Below, one piece after another: positions 27,774 through 35,881 of a DNA stretch of 64,000 nt. Numbering within the stretch: the stretch's first letter is position 1; each line of letters starts with the position of its first letter. The translations under genes were made by a program, and so were the position numbers. Under the pieces are notes generated by a model. That model had not been told where the DNA came from and ran no database searches. It saw only the letters and a program-made list of their open reading frames with translations. This DNA comes from JAGQVA01 sp033764335 (lineage in GTDB: Bacteria; Bacteroidota; Bacteroidia; J057): assembly GCA_033764335.1 (NCBI GenBank), contig JANRJC010000051.1:209554-273553 (forward strand), in the 5' to 3' direction.

Positions 27774-28142
27774 TTATTCAGCTAGAGAATAATCCTGAAT
27801 CAGAATTTCGGAAGGCAGTTTTAGCATTGCTGTTAGTTTCCGTATCATTTCTACCGTTAATTTTTTTTTCCGGTTCAGTATCTCAGATACCCGACTTTTT
27901 CCACCAATGATCCCAACAAGATCCTTCTGCTTATAATTTAATTCCTCCATACGGATTTTTATCGCCTCAATTGGATCGGGCGCTTCTATGGGATAAAATT
28001 TATCTTCAAAATCTTCTATGAGCAAAGACAGGATTTCTGCTTCATCCCCTTCCGGACTATTTGCCGGTGCGTCAAAAATCTCTTCCAGTCTGGCTAACGC
28101 CTTGTAATAATCCTTATCTGTTTTTATAGGTCGAATATTCAT
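27774..28142 (-). CDS. higA: HigA-type antitoxin / HTH regulator
   Basis: A 122-residue protein from the ATG at 28142 (MNIRPIKTDKDYYKALARLEEIF); the frame is open to 28181 but that would overlap the toxin gene. The N-terminal acidic half (EGDEAEILSLLIEDFEDKF) is the toxin-binding part usual in this family. Residues 70-110 form an XRE-type helix-turn-helix (NYKQKDLVGIIGGKSRVSEI). It lies 10 bp downstream of the HigB gene, giving the toxin-first order of higBA systems. It should neutralise HigB and repress the operon, probably through the palindrome at 28481-28503. Confidence 0.88.
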   Translation of the reverse strand: MNIRPIKTDKDYYKALARLEEIFDAPANSPEGDEAEILSLLIEDFEDKFYPIEAPDPIEAIKIRMEELNYKQKDLVGIIGGKSRVSEILNRKKKLTVEMIRKLTAMLKLPSEILIQDYSLAE

Positions 28143-28152
28143 TTCTGTTATG

Positions 28153-28449
28153 TTAAATATTTGAAGCATCAATTTTATCATATTCTCTATGGGTTCCTAT
28201 AAAGCGAATAAAAGCCCAACCTCGCTCAAAATTGAATTTGACAATCAGGCGGTAACTATTACCCTTAATATTGAATACAACTCGATCATTCCCTACAATA
28301 CTTGCGTTTTGATATGTTTTTATTATTTCATTAAAATTACCCCAGTCTGATTTCTTTGCCGTTTCATACCACGTTTTCAGATGTTGTTCACTGTCTGGAT
28401 TTTTTTCCCAGTATTCTTTCAGCGTTCGTTTCGCAATTATTCTCAGCAT
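28153..28449 (-). CDS. higB: HigB-family mRNA interferase toxin
   Basis: A 98-residue toxin with the whole HigB_toxin domain: MLRIIAKRTLKEYWEKN at the start, DWGNFNEI in the middle and RVVFNIKGNSYRLIVKFNF leading into FIGTHREYDKID. HigB toxins cleave mRNA at the ribosome; the His and Tyr near the C-terminus (HREYDKI) are the likely active residues. The frame is intact, so the module looks functional, unlike the broken toxin at 59269-59595. It is the first gene of the higBA operon, between the pyrimidine genes and lutC. Confidence 0.9.
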   Translation of the reverse strand: MLRIIAKRTLKEYWEKNPDSEQHLKTWYETAKKSDWGNFNEIIKTYQNASIVGNDRVVFNIKGNSYRLIVKFNFERGWAFIRFIGTHREYDKIDASNI

Positions 28450-28479
28450 GGATGTATCTGTTCAACGGCAATAATACAA

Positions 28480-28512
28480 CAAAGTTCTCAATAAAAGAAC
28501 TTTTTAAACAAA
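28480..28512 (-). promoter_or_regulatory. higBA promoter with overlapping operator palindrome
   Basis: On the minus strand a TTTG box (28509-28512) and GAACTTTG (28480-28487) are 21 bases apart, close to the Bacteroidota TTTG / TAnnTTTG promoter. A perfect 8-bp inverted repeat AAAGTTCT (28481-28488) and AGAACTTT (28496-28503) with a 7-base spacer covers the -7 region, about 32-54 bases before higB. That is where a HigA operator would be expected. Confidence 0.5.
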
Positions 28513-28567
28513 TTTCAACTACTTAGGTTTATTTAAACCCCGGAGAAGGTGAGACCACTTTGATAAA

Positions 28568-29143
28568 TCAAGCCCCGATCACCGTCAAACTTCTCGGCCC
28601 GTGCGCACCTATTACCAGCGACTGCTCAATATCGGCGGTTTTGGAAGGCCCGGAGATAAATAGACCAAAACTTGTGTCCGTAGTGCCAATTCGTGTGTAA
28701 GCTTCGTGCATATTCCAGACGAGTTGGTCTGCGGGTAAAATAATCACCAGATGCTGGCAGATAAAGGGCGCAGCACGATGACCCATAGCCATTTCCGTTA
28801 CCCATATAGCAGCATTTTCGGCTACGCCAAATTCGCCTGCCATGATCATAATATCGAGATTTTCAAGTTCGTGCGGATCGCTGATTGTATTTAATTCTAC
28901 ATTTCCTTTCCACCATTGAGGTACGGTACTGGCTGTATTTTTTGCTTCGGGGAAACGAGTATTTAACCAATCGGCAAAGGCTTGCTGCGAGGGGAGGTTT
29001 ACGGTTTGCCCGCCTACTTTTTTGAGGGTTTCTTCGAATAGGCTTTTTAGTTCCCCCGAAGGCCGGTCAAACCGGGGCATTTCCGGAAGGGCGACTTCGA
29101 GTGGTTTGTTCTGGCGGATTCTGGAAAGAATGGAGTTTTTCAT
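28568..29143 (-). CDS. lutC: LutC-type LUD-domain protein
   Basis: About 191 residues from the ATG at 29143 (a GTG lies one codon earlier). It has a LUD domain: DIMIMAGEFGVAENAAIWVT, then ICQHLVIILPADQLVWNMHEAY and the closing SKTADIEQSLVIGAHGPRSL, which is the LutC/YkgG signature. LutA, LutB and LutC together oxidise L-lactate to pyruvate. It follows lutB on the same strand with a 152-bp gap filled by a repeat element, an unusually wide spacing for this operon. Cytoplasmic. Confidence 0.9.
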   Translation of the reverse strand: MKNSILSRIRQNKPLEVALPEMPRFDRPSGELKSLFEETLKKVGGQTVNLPSQQAFADWLNTRFPEAKNTASTVPQWWKGNVELNTISDPHELENLDIMIMAGEFGVAENAAIWVTEMAMGHRAAPFICQHLVIILPADQLVWNMHEAYTRIGTTDTSFGLFISGPSKTADIEQSLVIGAHGPRSLTVIGA

Positions 29144-29173
29144 CACGCGATATGGGTTTTGGCACCTGATTTT

Positions 29174-29263
29174 AAACCACAGAGAACTCGGAGAAGCACA
29201 GAGGGGATTCGTCTCGGTGTTTCTCGGTGGCCTCGGTGGTTTTTCTCATGGTTTAAGTTTTTC
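29174..29263. repeat. CACAGAG-type imperfect inverted repeat between lutB and lutC
   Basis: The left half reads ACCACAGAG, AACTCGGAG, AAGCACAGAG (29177-29203) and the right half GTCTCGGTG, TTTCTCGGTGG, CCTCGGTGGTTTTT; the halves are imperfect complements. Layout and units match the element at 19977-20070. It occupies most of the gap between two genes expected to be co-transcribed. Confidence 0.65.
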
Positions 29264-29295
29264 TGTTTCCCTACCATAATTCGATAATGCTCTGG

Positions 29296-30663
29296 TTATC
29301 TCTCAGTTTCTCTTTTTACATACCAGTCACGGAAACTTTGTTTGGGTGAAACGGGCATTTCCCGGTCTTTTCCCCAGGGATTGAGCCGGTGATAAACCAT
29401 AAAACGGGGCAATATGCGCAACGCCAGTCGCCCCAGTCTCCCTGCCCACTGATAGGCTTTGGGTTGGGCAAACATTTTACCGGCCACTTTCATCCCTAAT
29501 CGTTTTCCCTTGTCAAGATGGCCTTCTTCGGCGATGATTTGCCTCCATTTATAAAGTTGTACATGAATGTCAATTTTCACCGGACAAACATCCGAACACG
29601 AACCACAAAGCGTCGAAGCAAAGGGCAGGCTGCTGTATTTTTTTAAATCTATACCTGGCGACAGAATTGACCCGATAGGCCCCGGCACGGTCGAACCGTA
29701 ACTATACCCGCCGCTCCGCCGATACACCGGGCAGGTATTCATACACGCCCCGCAGCGGATGCAGTGCAGGGAGCGGCGAAAATCTTCGCGACCAAGTTGT
29801 TCGGTGCGACCGTTGTCCACAAGGATAATATGCATCTCCTGCCCCTGCTGTGGGCGGAAAAAATGCGAAGAATAAGTCGTAATCGGCTGTCCGGTTGCAC
29901 TCCGCGCGAGCAGGCGCAAAAATACGCCGAGATGCTCCATTTTCGGAATCAGCTTTTCGATTCCCATGCTGGCAATATGTACCGGCGCGAGGTGAACGCC
30001 CATGTCGGCGTTGCCTTCGTTGGTACAGACCACCAATCCGCCGGTTTCGGCGATGGCAAAATTGACACCGGTAAGCGCGGCATCCGCAGTAAGAAACTGC
30101 TGCCGCAGGTGCTGCCGGGCAGCTTCGGTGAGGTATTGGGGATCCGTAGCGCCCGCTTCCGTGCCTATTTTTTCATGGAAAAGGATTCCGATTTCCTCCT
30201 TTTTTTTGTGAATGGCGGGAAGCACGATATGGCTGGGCGGCTCCTGCGCCAGTTGCACGATTCTTTCGCCTAGGTCGGTGTCAATCACTTCGATTCCCTG
30301 TTTTTCGAGGAAAGGATTGAGGTGGCATTCTTCGGTAAGCATGGACTTGCTTTTGACCAGTTTGCGCACTTTGTGTTTTCGCAGAATATCGGCGACGATT
30401 TGGTTATGCGCTGCGGCATCTTCCGCCCAGTGAATCTTTATGCTATTCGCAGTGGCATTTTTTTCAAATTCTTCGAGATAGAAATCGAGCCGGGAAAGGG
30501 TATGGGCTTTGATCTGGCTGGCGAGTTCGCGGAGGGTTTCCCACTCGGGAACCGACGCAGCCACGAGGTCGCGTTTTTGCCTGACATGCCAGAGCGTCTG
30601 GTCGTGCCACGTGGTGCGAGCCTCGTCGCGGTTAAATTTTTGCGCTTCGGTGGCGTGATTCAT
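29296..30663 (-). CDS. lutB: LutB-type iron-sulfur lactate oxidation protein
   Basis: A 455-residue protein with an N-terminal LUD domain (LTGVNFAIAETGGLVVCTNEGN, about residues 197-218) and a C-terminal ferredoxin-like part with two 4Fe-4S motifs: CIRCGACMNTCPVY (about 306-319) and CGSCSDVCPVKIDIH (about 356-370). This is the standard LutB/YkgF build. The complex sends lactate electrons to the respiratory chain. Its start overlaps the end of lutA by 4 bases, which implies translational coupling. Confidence 0.94.
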   Translation of the reverse strand: MNHATEAQKFNRDEARTTWHDQTLWHVRQKRDLVAASVPEWETLRELASQIKAHTLSRLDFYLEEFEKNATANSIKIHWAEDAAAHNQIVADILRKHKVRKLVKSKSMLTEECHLNPFLEKQGIEVIDTDLGERIVQLAQEPPSHIVLPAIHKKKEEIGILFHEKIGTEAGATDPQYLTEAARQHLRQQFLTADAALTGVNFAIAETGGLVVCTNEGNADMGVHLAPVHIASMGIEKLIPKMEHLGVFLRLLARSATGQPITTYSSHFFRPQQGQEMHIILVDNGRTEQLGREDFRRSLHCIRCGACMNTCPVYRRSGGYSYGSTVPGPIGSILSPGIDLKKYSSLPFASTLCGSCSDVCPVKIDIHVQLYKWRQIIAEEGHLDKGKRLGMKVAGKMFAQPKAYQWAGRLGRLALRILPRFMVYHRLNPWGKDREMPVSPKQSFRDWYVKRETER

Positions 30664-31400
30664 TGCTGCGACTGGTTAAGGATTTCCACAATATGCAAAA
30701 CCTTTATATTTTTTTTCTGTCGCCGGATCAGCCCTTCGAGGTGCATGAGGCAGGACATATCGCCACCGGTAATGATTTCGGCCCCATGTGTGAGATGGTC
30801 GGCGATCCGGTCATTGCCCATTTTGGCCGATACGGCGGCTTCCGATACGCTGAATGTGCCCCCAAAACCACAACATTCATCTCCTCGGTCGAGTGGGACG
30901 AGTTCCAATCCTTCCACTCTTTGCAGCAGACTTTCCTGAATGGAAAAAACATCACCCATCAACTCGGAGCCTTTGCCCAGATGCAGGCCGCGAAGACCGT
31001 GGCAGCTCGCGTGAAGTCCTACTTTTGCGGGGAAATGAGCCTTTATTTTTTCCACGCCGGCTATCTGGTAGAGAAATTCGCAGATGTCGAGGGTGCGGCT
31101 TTGGACATGAGAAAGGGCTTCGGAAGGGGGGAGGATGTGGTAATGTTTGCGCACAAAATAGGCACAACTGCCTGAAGGTCCGACGATATAGTCGTAATTA
31201 GAGAATGTATCCACAAAATGATTCGCGGCAGCGACAGCATCCTTTTCACAGCCCGAATTGGCCATCGGCTGCCCGCAGCAGGTCTGATTGAGGGGAAATT
31301 CGACGGTATAACCCAGTTTTTGCAGGAGTTGGAGCGAAGCGACCCCCACTTGTGGGTAAAACTGGTCAATATAACAGGGAATGAAGAGGGCGATTTTCAC
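30660..31400 (-). CDS. lutA: LutA-type (Fe-S)-binding oxidoreductase subunit
   Basis: A 246-residue protein with two CCG domains of the heterodisulfide-reductase type. Motifs include FIPCYIDQF at the N-terminus, QTCCGQPMANSG (about 39-50), LHASCHGLR (about 128-136) and DECCGFGGTFSV (about 172-183); these cysteines coordinate Fe-S clusters. This matches LutA/YkgE. It is the first gene of lutABC and its 3' end overlaps lutB. The restriction-modification genes lie just upstream on the same strand, 41 bp away, so transcription may read through from them. Confidence 0.94.
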   Translation of the reverse strand: MKIALFIPCYIDQFYPQVGVASLQLLQKLGYTVEFPLNQTCCGQPMANSGCEKDAVAAANHFVDTFSNYDYIVGPSGSCAYFVRKHYHILPPSEALSHVQSRTLDICEFLYQIAGVEKIKAHFPAKVGLHASCHGLRGLHLGKGSELMGDVFSIQESLLQRVEGLELVPLDRGDECCGFGGTFSVSEAAVSAKMGNDRIADHLTHGAEIITGGDMSCLMHLEGLIRRQKKNIKVLHIVEILNQSQQ

Positions 31401-31441
31401 TATAAAAGAGAATTAGAGAGAACCTTCGCCGAATATAAAAA

Positions 31442-32176
31442 TCAATCCTGTTTATTCTTTGTATAATCAGTTTTTCCTTCAAACAATTTCATCTGATCGC
31501 CATTGTGCGATTTATAATTGTCATGTAAAAGAATCAATTCCTCATCTTTATCCTTTTGTGAGTGATTTTTGTAGGTCTCCCAATCGGGAAAATAATCATC
31601 CGCCTGGTTACCCCAACAAACCCATTTTGGACGATTTCCACGAGCAAACATTTCCAAAAAAGGCCCTCTGCTACACGCTTCGATTAGTTCATATTGCTCA
31701 TCAGGCTTTCTACTATGTTCCCTTTTCTGTTTAACAATGATATTTTCTTGAGTTCTCCCGGGTTGTAAAGTCCGCGGATTTTTCCCCCGAACGCCAAAAA
31801 GAATTATTTCCGTCACGTTCCGAAAATAAAAACCAACTCCACGACGATCCGGCCCACCATCCTTTCTTGTTTTATACCAAATAAGGTTAGTCTTATAAGT
31901 AAATCCCCAAGCTTGCATCACTTCCAAACCTTCTGCAAGCAAGGCGTTCGGCACCCATAAATAAAGATGAGCAGTATCAGCAGTTGCTTCAGAGACGGGA
32001 ATAGCCTTAATTTCATCCAAATTCAGAGTTGGATAACGAGACAATCTTTTATGCTCAGGAGCCATTTTCCCCGTTCGATTTTGAAATTGCCAGGGAGGGT
32101 CGGCCAGTATGGTTGCAAATTTTTTACCCTGGGTAAATACGCGAAAGTCTTCTTGAGCACTCAATTCTTGTTTCAT
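31442..32176 (-). CDS. MT-A70-family DNA adenine methyltransferase
   Basis: A 244-residue methyltransferase. The catalytic DPPW is at residues 26-29 in ATILADPPWQF. AHLYLWVPNALLAEGLEVMQAWGF and TNLIWYKTRKDGGPDRRGVGFYFRN are typical of the MT-A70/Ime4-like bacterial N6-adenine enzymes. MFARGNRPKWVCWGNQ near 210 is the usual closing motif. It directly follows the endonuclease gene with an ATGA overlap, so it is most likely the protecting modification enzyme of a type II system. The recognition site cannot be read from the sequence. Confidence 0.88.
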   Translation of the reverse strand: MKQELSAQEDFRVFTQGKKFATILADPPWQFQNRTGKMAPEHKRLSRYPTLNLDEIKAIPVSEATADTAHLYLWVPNALLAEGLEVMQAWGFTYKTNLIWYKTRKDGGPDRRGVGFYFRNVTEIILFGVRGKNPRTLQPGRTQENIIVKQKREHSRKPDEQYELIEACSRGPFLEMFARGNRPKWVCWGNQADDYFPDWETYKNHSQKDKDEELILLHDNYKSHNGDQMKLFEGKTDYTKNKQD

Positions 32177-32790
32177 TTTTCAATTATAAGTTTGGAGGTA
32201 ATTCCAAAAACTAAAACTGGGCAACCACCATTTCTTCCTGCCTTTAATCGGGGAATTAGTTTTCCCATATGAGTTGTACTCGCACCGTATTTGTGCATAA
32301 CATTTAGCTCTCTAAATAATAGGTCGAGATCATTACTTCGAGTAACTAAAATCCCAACGCTAATTGCATCATATTCAAAAAATGCCCGAAAAGCATACAA
32401 ATCTCTGTCGAATGTTTGGTCTTTGCTGTTCCACTCCAAGTCAAAAGCAACCCGTCCTTTCAGATAGTCAACTTTATGGGATCCATGACTAACGGAGTTT
32501 TTCAGATCCTTTTCTTTCCCTTTGATTTCAAATACATTCAATTCGGCTTCAAGATTTTTTTCGTTCCACTCTAATCCTCTTAGTATATCCGAAAAAATTT
32601 TAGGGATTTGGCTTTCACTACCCCCTGGAGTTACAATATCCGTTCTACTAAAACGAAATTGTCTTAAAGCTCTACATATTTCCTCAAATTCTTCAGCGAA
32701 TTCATTTGCAAGTATGGCGGCTGCATGTTTAAAATCATGTACCTCATATAGGTTCTGAATATCAGCAGGTATATAGGTTTTCCAACTCAT
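32173..32790 (-). CDS. BglII/BstYI-like type II restriction endonuclease
   Basis: About 205 residues from the ATG at 32790 (MSWKTYIPADIQNLYEVHDF); BglII has 223 and BstYI 203. The open frame continues to 32859 but adds a hydrophobic stretch foreign to the family. The core reads HKVDYLKGRVAFDLEWN then SKDQTFDRDLYAFRAFFEYD. Asp108, Asp117 and Glu119 have the same spacing as the Asp84, Glu93, Gln95 catalytic set of BglII, with Asp and Glu at the last two positions. The later segment YGASTTHMGKLIPRLKAGRN and GGCPVLVFGIT is also family-like. The endonuclease precedes the methyltransferase in the operon. No controller gene is seen. Confidence 0.82.
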   Translation of the reverse strand: MSWKTYIPADIQNLYEVHDFKHAAAILANEFAEEFEEICRALRQFRFSRTDIVTPGGSESQIPKIFSDILRGLEWNEKNLEAELNVFEIKGKEKDLKNSVSHGSHKVDYLKGRVAFDLEWNSKDQTFDRDLYAFRAFFEYDAISVGILVTRSNDLDLLFRELNVMHKYGASTTHMGKLIPRLKAGRNGGCPVLVFGITSKLIIEK

Positions 32791-32924
32791 TGGGTATAAA
32801 ATTAATAAAAATATGAGCCAATGCAATTTTTTGCTAAAAATTTTAACAAAAAAAATCACTAAATCAACCTCTCGCTAATTCATTAGGTTTGAAGATAGGA
32901 AGAATCCTGATAAGTCAGATATAC

Positions 32925-32987
32925 GAAATCCGAATTTAGAAGGAAGACGCTATATGCTACTACTTCCTTGCTCTAAATTCGGATTTC
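32925..32987. repeat. long inverted repeat between restriction genes and the CpxP-like gene
   Basis: Left arm GAAATCCGAATTTAGA (32925-32940) plus AGGAAG pairs with the right arm (32963-32987). There are 16 perfect base pairs, a 3-base bulge, then 6 more, with a 16-base loop. No T-run follows on either strand, so it is not a standard intrinsic terminator, though it lies downstream of the CpxP-like gene. Confidence 0.7.
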
Positions 32988-33037
32988 ATACTTCGGGCGT
33001 CTGAGTTCTCATCCAGAAAAAATCAGATCCGGCTGTT

Positions 33038-33487
33038 TTACTGGCCTTTCGGCTTTTTTTCTTTGGGAGGTTTTTGTCCACCTTCGGGCGGTGTTCCCTG
33101 CGGTCCGCCGGGGCGGCCTCCTTGTGGGCGGTTGGCGGCACGCTCTGCCTGCCAGGCTTCGTATTTGGTCCACTGCTCGTAGGAGAAAAGGAGCTTAAAC
33201 TGTTCGTCCCGCTCGGCATTGACCTGTTCGCGGATACCGCGCATGGCTTCCCAGTCGCCCTGATTTTCCTCGCGGGCTTTCTGCATTTGGGCCATTGCAG
33301 CCTGGTTGATTTCGAGGACTTTGGCTTTGGTCGCCTCGTCCAGGGAAAGGGCCAAAGCGATTTCGTCGGTCTGCTGTTGCACCATCGCCTGCGGGTCAAA
33401 ATTGCCGCCGCCGGGCTGAGCTGTTACATAAGTAGTTGCCAGCCCAAACAGCGATAAACAAAACCATTTCATCATTTTCATTTTCAT
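33038..33487 (-). CDS. periplasmic CpxP/Spy-like protein
   Basis: A 149-residue secreted protein. The signal peptide (MKWFCLSLFGLATTYVTA) ends near residue 23. Residues 33-105 form a helical hairpin region (VQQQTDEIALALSLDEATKAK ends at about 55, then EINQAAMAQMQKAREENQGD) resembling the LTxxQ-type CpxP/Spy fold found in many small Bacteroidota proteins. The C-terminus is a Pro/Gly/Lys-rich tail (GGRPGGPQGTPPEGGQKPPK). A chaperone or envelope-stress role would fit the fold but is not shown. It stands alone. Confidence 0.75.
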   Translation of the reverse strand: MKMKMMKWFCLSLFGLATTYVTAQPGGGNFDPQAMVQQQTDEIALALSLDEATKAKVLEINQAAMAQMQKAREENQGDWEAMRGIREQVNAERDEQFKLLFSYEQWTKYEAWQAERAANRPQGGRPGGPQGTPPEGGQKPPKEKKPKGQ

Positions 33488-33708
33488 TGGCTAGGGGATT
33501 AATGTTTGGGAGAATAAGGGTTAAATATTTAACGGAGTGAGCTTTTTGACAAACAAACCCGGATGTTTATTCCCGTCTTTGGCGATCTGGCATTTTTTCC
33601 ATTTATATTTTGAGTATCGGAAATCCCTGTTTTAGGAATTTTTCATCTTTTTTTACTAAATTTCTCCCCCCAAAACACGGATTGACAGGCCCCATAAACT
33701 TTCTAAAA

Positions 33709-35880
33709 ATGAAATTAAAAATTGCATTAAACTTGTTTTTAGCGGTCTTTTGCCTATTGGGAAAAGCACAAACAAACATTCGCGCCTGGTATGCTCAGGG
33801 ACAGGTATGGATTGTCTGGCAGGCGCAGCAGCCCTTTCCCGAGACATTTGCTGTTTATAAAAAAGCCACTTCCTTTTCCAATGTAAACCAGGCTACGGTC
33901 ATTGGGCGTTTGTTTCATTTCGAATACCTGCCCGGGACATATTTTCAGCAAACGGGAGATACCACTTTTCGTTATCGGATTCCCCAACCCGACGGAAGTT
34001 ATTACAAATTGGGAATCGGAGAGGCCTTGTTTGTGGAAACCATCACGGAAAATGGCTCTGCCTATTATGCCGTAGTAGAATGGGGAAACAATGCAGTTAC
34101 TCCCGGCGAAAACATCCTCACGAGTCCGGTGGTTTACACCTATGATCCGATTAACGAGCCGGTCACCTGCCACCGCCAGTTAACCACAACCCTTTTGAGC
34201 GGACACAAAACCAATTGGTACACTTTATGGCTTATGGGCCGCCAAGACCTGAACGCGGGTCGCCCCGATTTTCCTGTAATGGCCAATGCCTACAAAAATG
34301 GTATGCCCGCGATGTTTATTGTCAGCGAAGCACTCAACCTGGATACCACAGGAGGAAAAAGCGTACCCGCCACTCACTGGTTTCACGGCGGCGGAGGAAC
34401 GGCGGTCCAACACACAGCCAATAAAACTCCGCAGTTTAATATTATTCCGCAAAAGGGTATTTCTGTATCGCATACCGATGACTTTCCCCATATCCTGATC
34501 CACGACGGAGACACGACGTTTTCGTCGGCGCGTTCATTGTGGTTTGGATGGGCCAAAACACATAATCCCTTTATTCCGGGCTTTGATCCCGGTGTGGGGG
34601 ATACCATTATTAATTATACTCAACGCCGGATACGTTGGATCAATGAATGGCTGATAACTCACTACCACGTGGATCCGACGCGGGTTGCTTTACAGGGTTA
34701 CAGCATGGGTTCGGGAGGCGCTTCTGCATTGGGAAAAGCCTATCCTGATGTCTTTTCAACGGTCTGCGCCTTTAACAACGGATATCGCGGTGCTATTGAC
34801 CCCACAAGCGAAGCTATCGTAGGTTCCATAACCGAAAACCTCCCCACCAATCTTCGTGGTGTAAATAATCAGGTCGTTCATATCAATGAGGTATTTGATC
34901 TGACGACCCGAATTTCTCCTCAAAGGGACTTCCCGTTATTCCGCACTTGGGCGGGAAAAAATGACGAAAACGACCGCATGTACTGGGCACCTGACCTAGT
35001 GGCTCAATACCGGAAAGCGGACAGCATGGGATTGGGAACACAGATCAGTTGGGATGAACGACCGCATATTTACGATACCCTGGGGTTTTATTGGATTCAG
35101 GGTACACTTGCCGGACAACAAACCTATCGCGATAACTTGAGTTTTCAGGAATTTTTCCGCAGAGATCAGTCTTATCCCGCTTTTTTTAATCACCGGCTTG
35201 ACCCGGACAATAATATTCCCGGCTCTGGTCAAATCGGTATTAACAACGGAGACGGCGATAACTGGGGTACCTGGGGCGGTTATCACAACTGGGATTTTAC
35301 GCAGATCATTGACTCCTCCGACCGATGGTCCGTCATTGCCTGGCTCGAAGCGGATGCCCTTTATGCGAGGGATAATAGCCCCCACGACCAACTCACGGCT
35401 GACCTTGCAATCCGCAAACCCCAGCAGTTTAAACCCGCTACCGGAACCGCTATTCAATGGCGAGTCAAAGATGCGACCTCTGGAAATATTTTGCAAAGCG
35501 GAGCCGCTACCGTAAAAGCCGATTCCCTTGTGGTGATTCCTCAGATCGTGGTTTACAAAGAAAATATCCGAAAAGTGGAGATAGAAATAAAAACTACGGC
35601 AACCCCGGTCGAGCCGGAAACAAACGTGTTTTTTGCGGTAACCATTCTTCCCAATCCTTCCGGAAGTGATGCAATATTGTCCGTGAATTCCAAGAGAAAT
35701 ACCCCTGCGGTTATCAATCTTATCACCCCGGAAGGCCGAAAAATATCTGTAAATACCCGATTGGTTCCCGGTGAAAATCGTTTTTCGCTTTTCCCCTTTG
35801 CGGAACTTCCTGCGGGTATTTACCTGATACAGATTTTGACACCCGAGGCGAAAAAAACGCTTCGCTGGGTAAAGCTGTAA
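33709..35880 (+). CDS. T9SS type A secreted alpha/beta-hydrolase (esterase-like)
   Basis: About 723 residues from the ATG at 33709 (MKLKIALNLFLAVFCLLGKA, a clear signal peptide). An in-frame start at 33610 would place 33 residues before it. The N-terminal ~150 residues are beta-rich. The central alpha/beta hydrolase has the nucleophile in LQGYSMGSGG (Ser about 332). The PHB-depolymerase/feruloyl-esterase-like architecture is suggested by the preceding DPTRVALQGYSMG. A final ~75-residue type A sorting tail (ILPNPSGSDAIL to GIYLIQIL) marks T9SS export. It is convergent with the SusC-like receptor, just 1 bp apart. The substrate is unknown. Confidence 0.85.
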   Translation: MKLKIALNLFLAVFCLLGKAQTNIRAWYAQGQVWIVWQAQQPFPETFAVYKKATSFSNVNQATVIGRLFHFEYLPGTYFQQTGDTTFRYRIPQPDGSYYKLGIGEALFVETITENGSAYYAVVEWGNNAVTPGENILTSPVVYTYDPINEPVTCHRQLTTTLLSGHKTNWYTLWLMGRQDLNAGRPDFPVMANAYKNGMPAMFIVSEALNLDTTGGKSVPATHWFHGGGGTAVQHTANKTPQFNIIPQKGISVSHTDDFPHILIHDGDTTFSSARSLWFGWAKTHNPFIPGFDPGVGDTIINYTQRRIRWINEWLITHYHVDPTRVALQGYSMGSGGASALGKAYPDVFSTVCAFNNGYRGAIDPTSEAIVGSITENLPTNLRGVNNQVVHINEVFDLTTRISPQRDFPLFRTWAGKNDENDRMYWAPDLVAQYRKADSMGLGTQISWDERPHIYDTLGFYWIQGTLAGQQTYRDNLSFQEFFRRDQSYPAFFNHRLDPDNNIPGSGQIGINNGDGDNWGTWGGYHNWDFTQIIDSSDRWSVIAWLEADALYARDNSPHDQLTADLAIRKPQQFKPATGTAIQWRVKDATSGNILQSGAATVKADSLVVIPQIVVYKENIRKVEIEIKTTATPVEPETNVFFAVTILPNPSGSDAILSVNSKRNTPAVINLITPEGRKISVNTRLVPGENRFSLFPFAELPAGIYLIQILTPEAKKTLRWVKL

Positions 35881-35881
35881 G

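Noticed and set aside
32791..32859. Hydrophobic N-terminal extension of the restriction endonuclease
   Set aside because: A membrane anchor on a BglII-like nuclease would be unprecedented, and the ATG at 32790 gives the expected family length.
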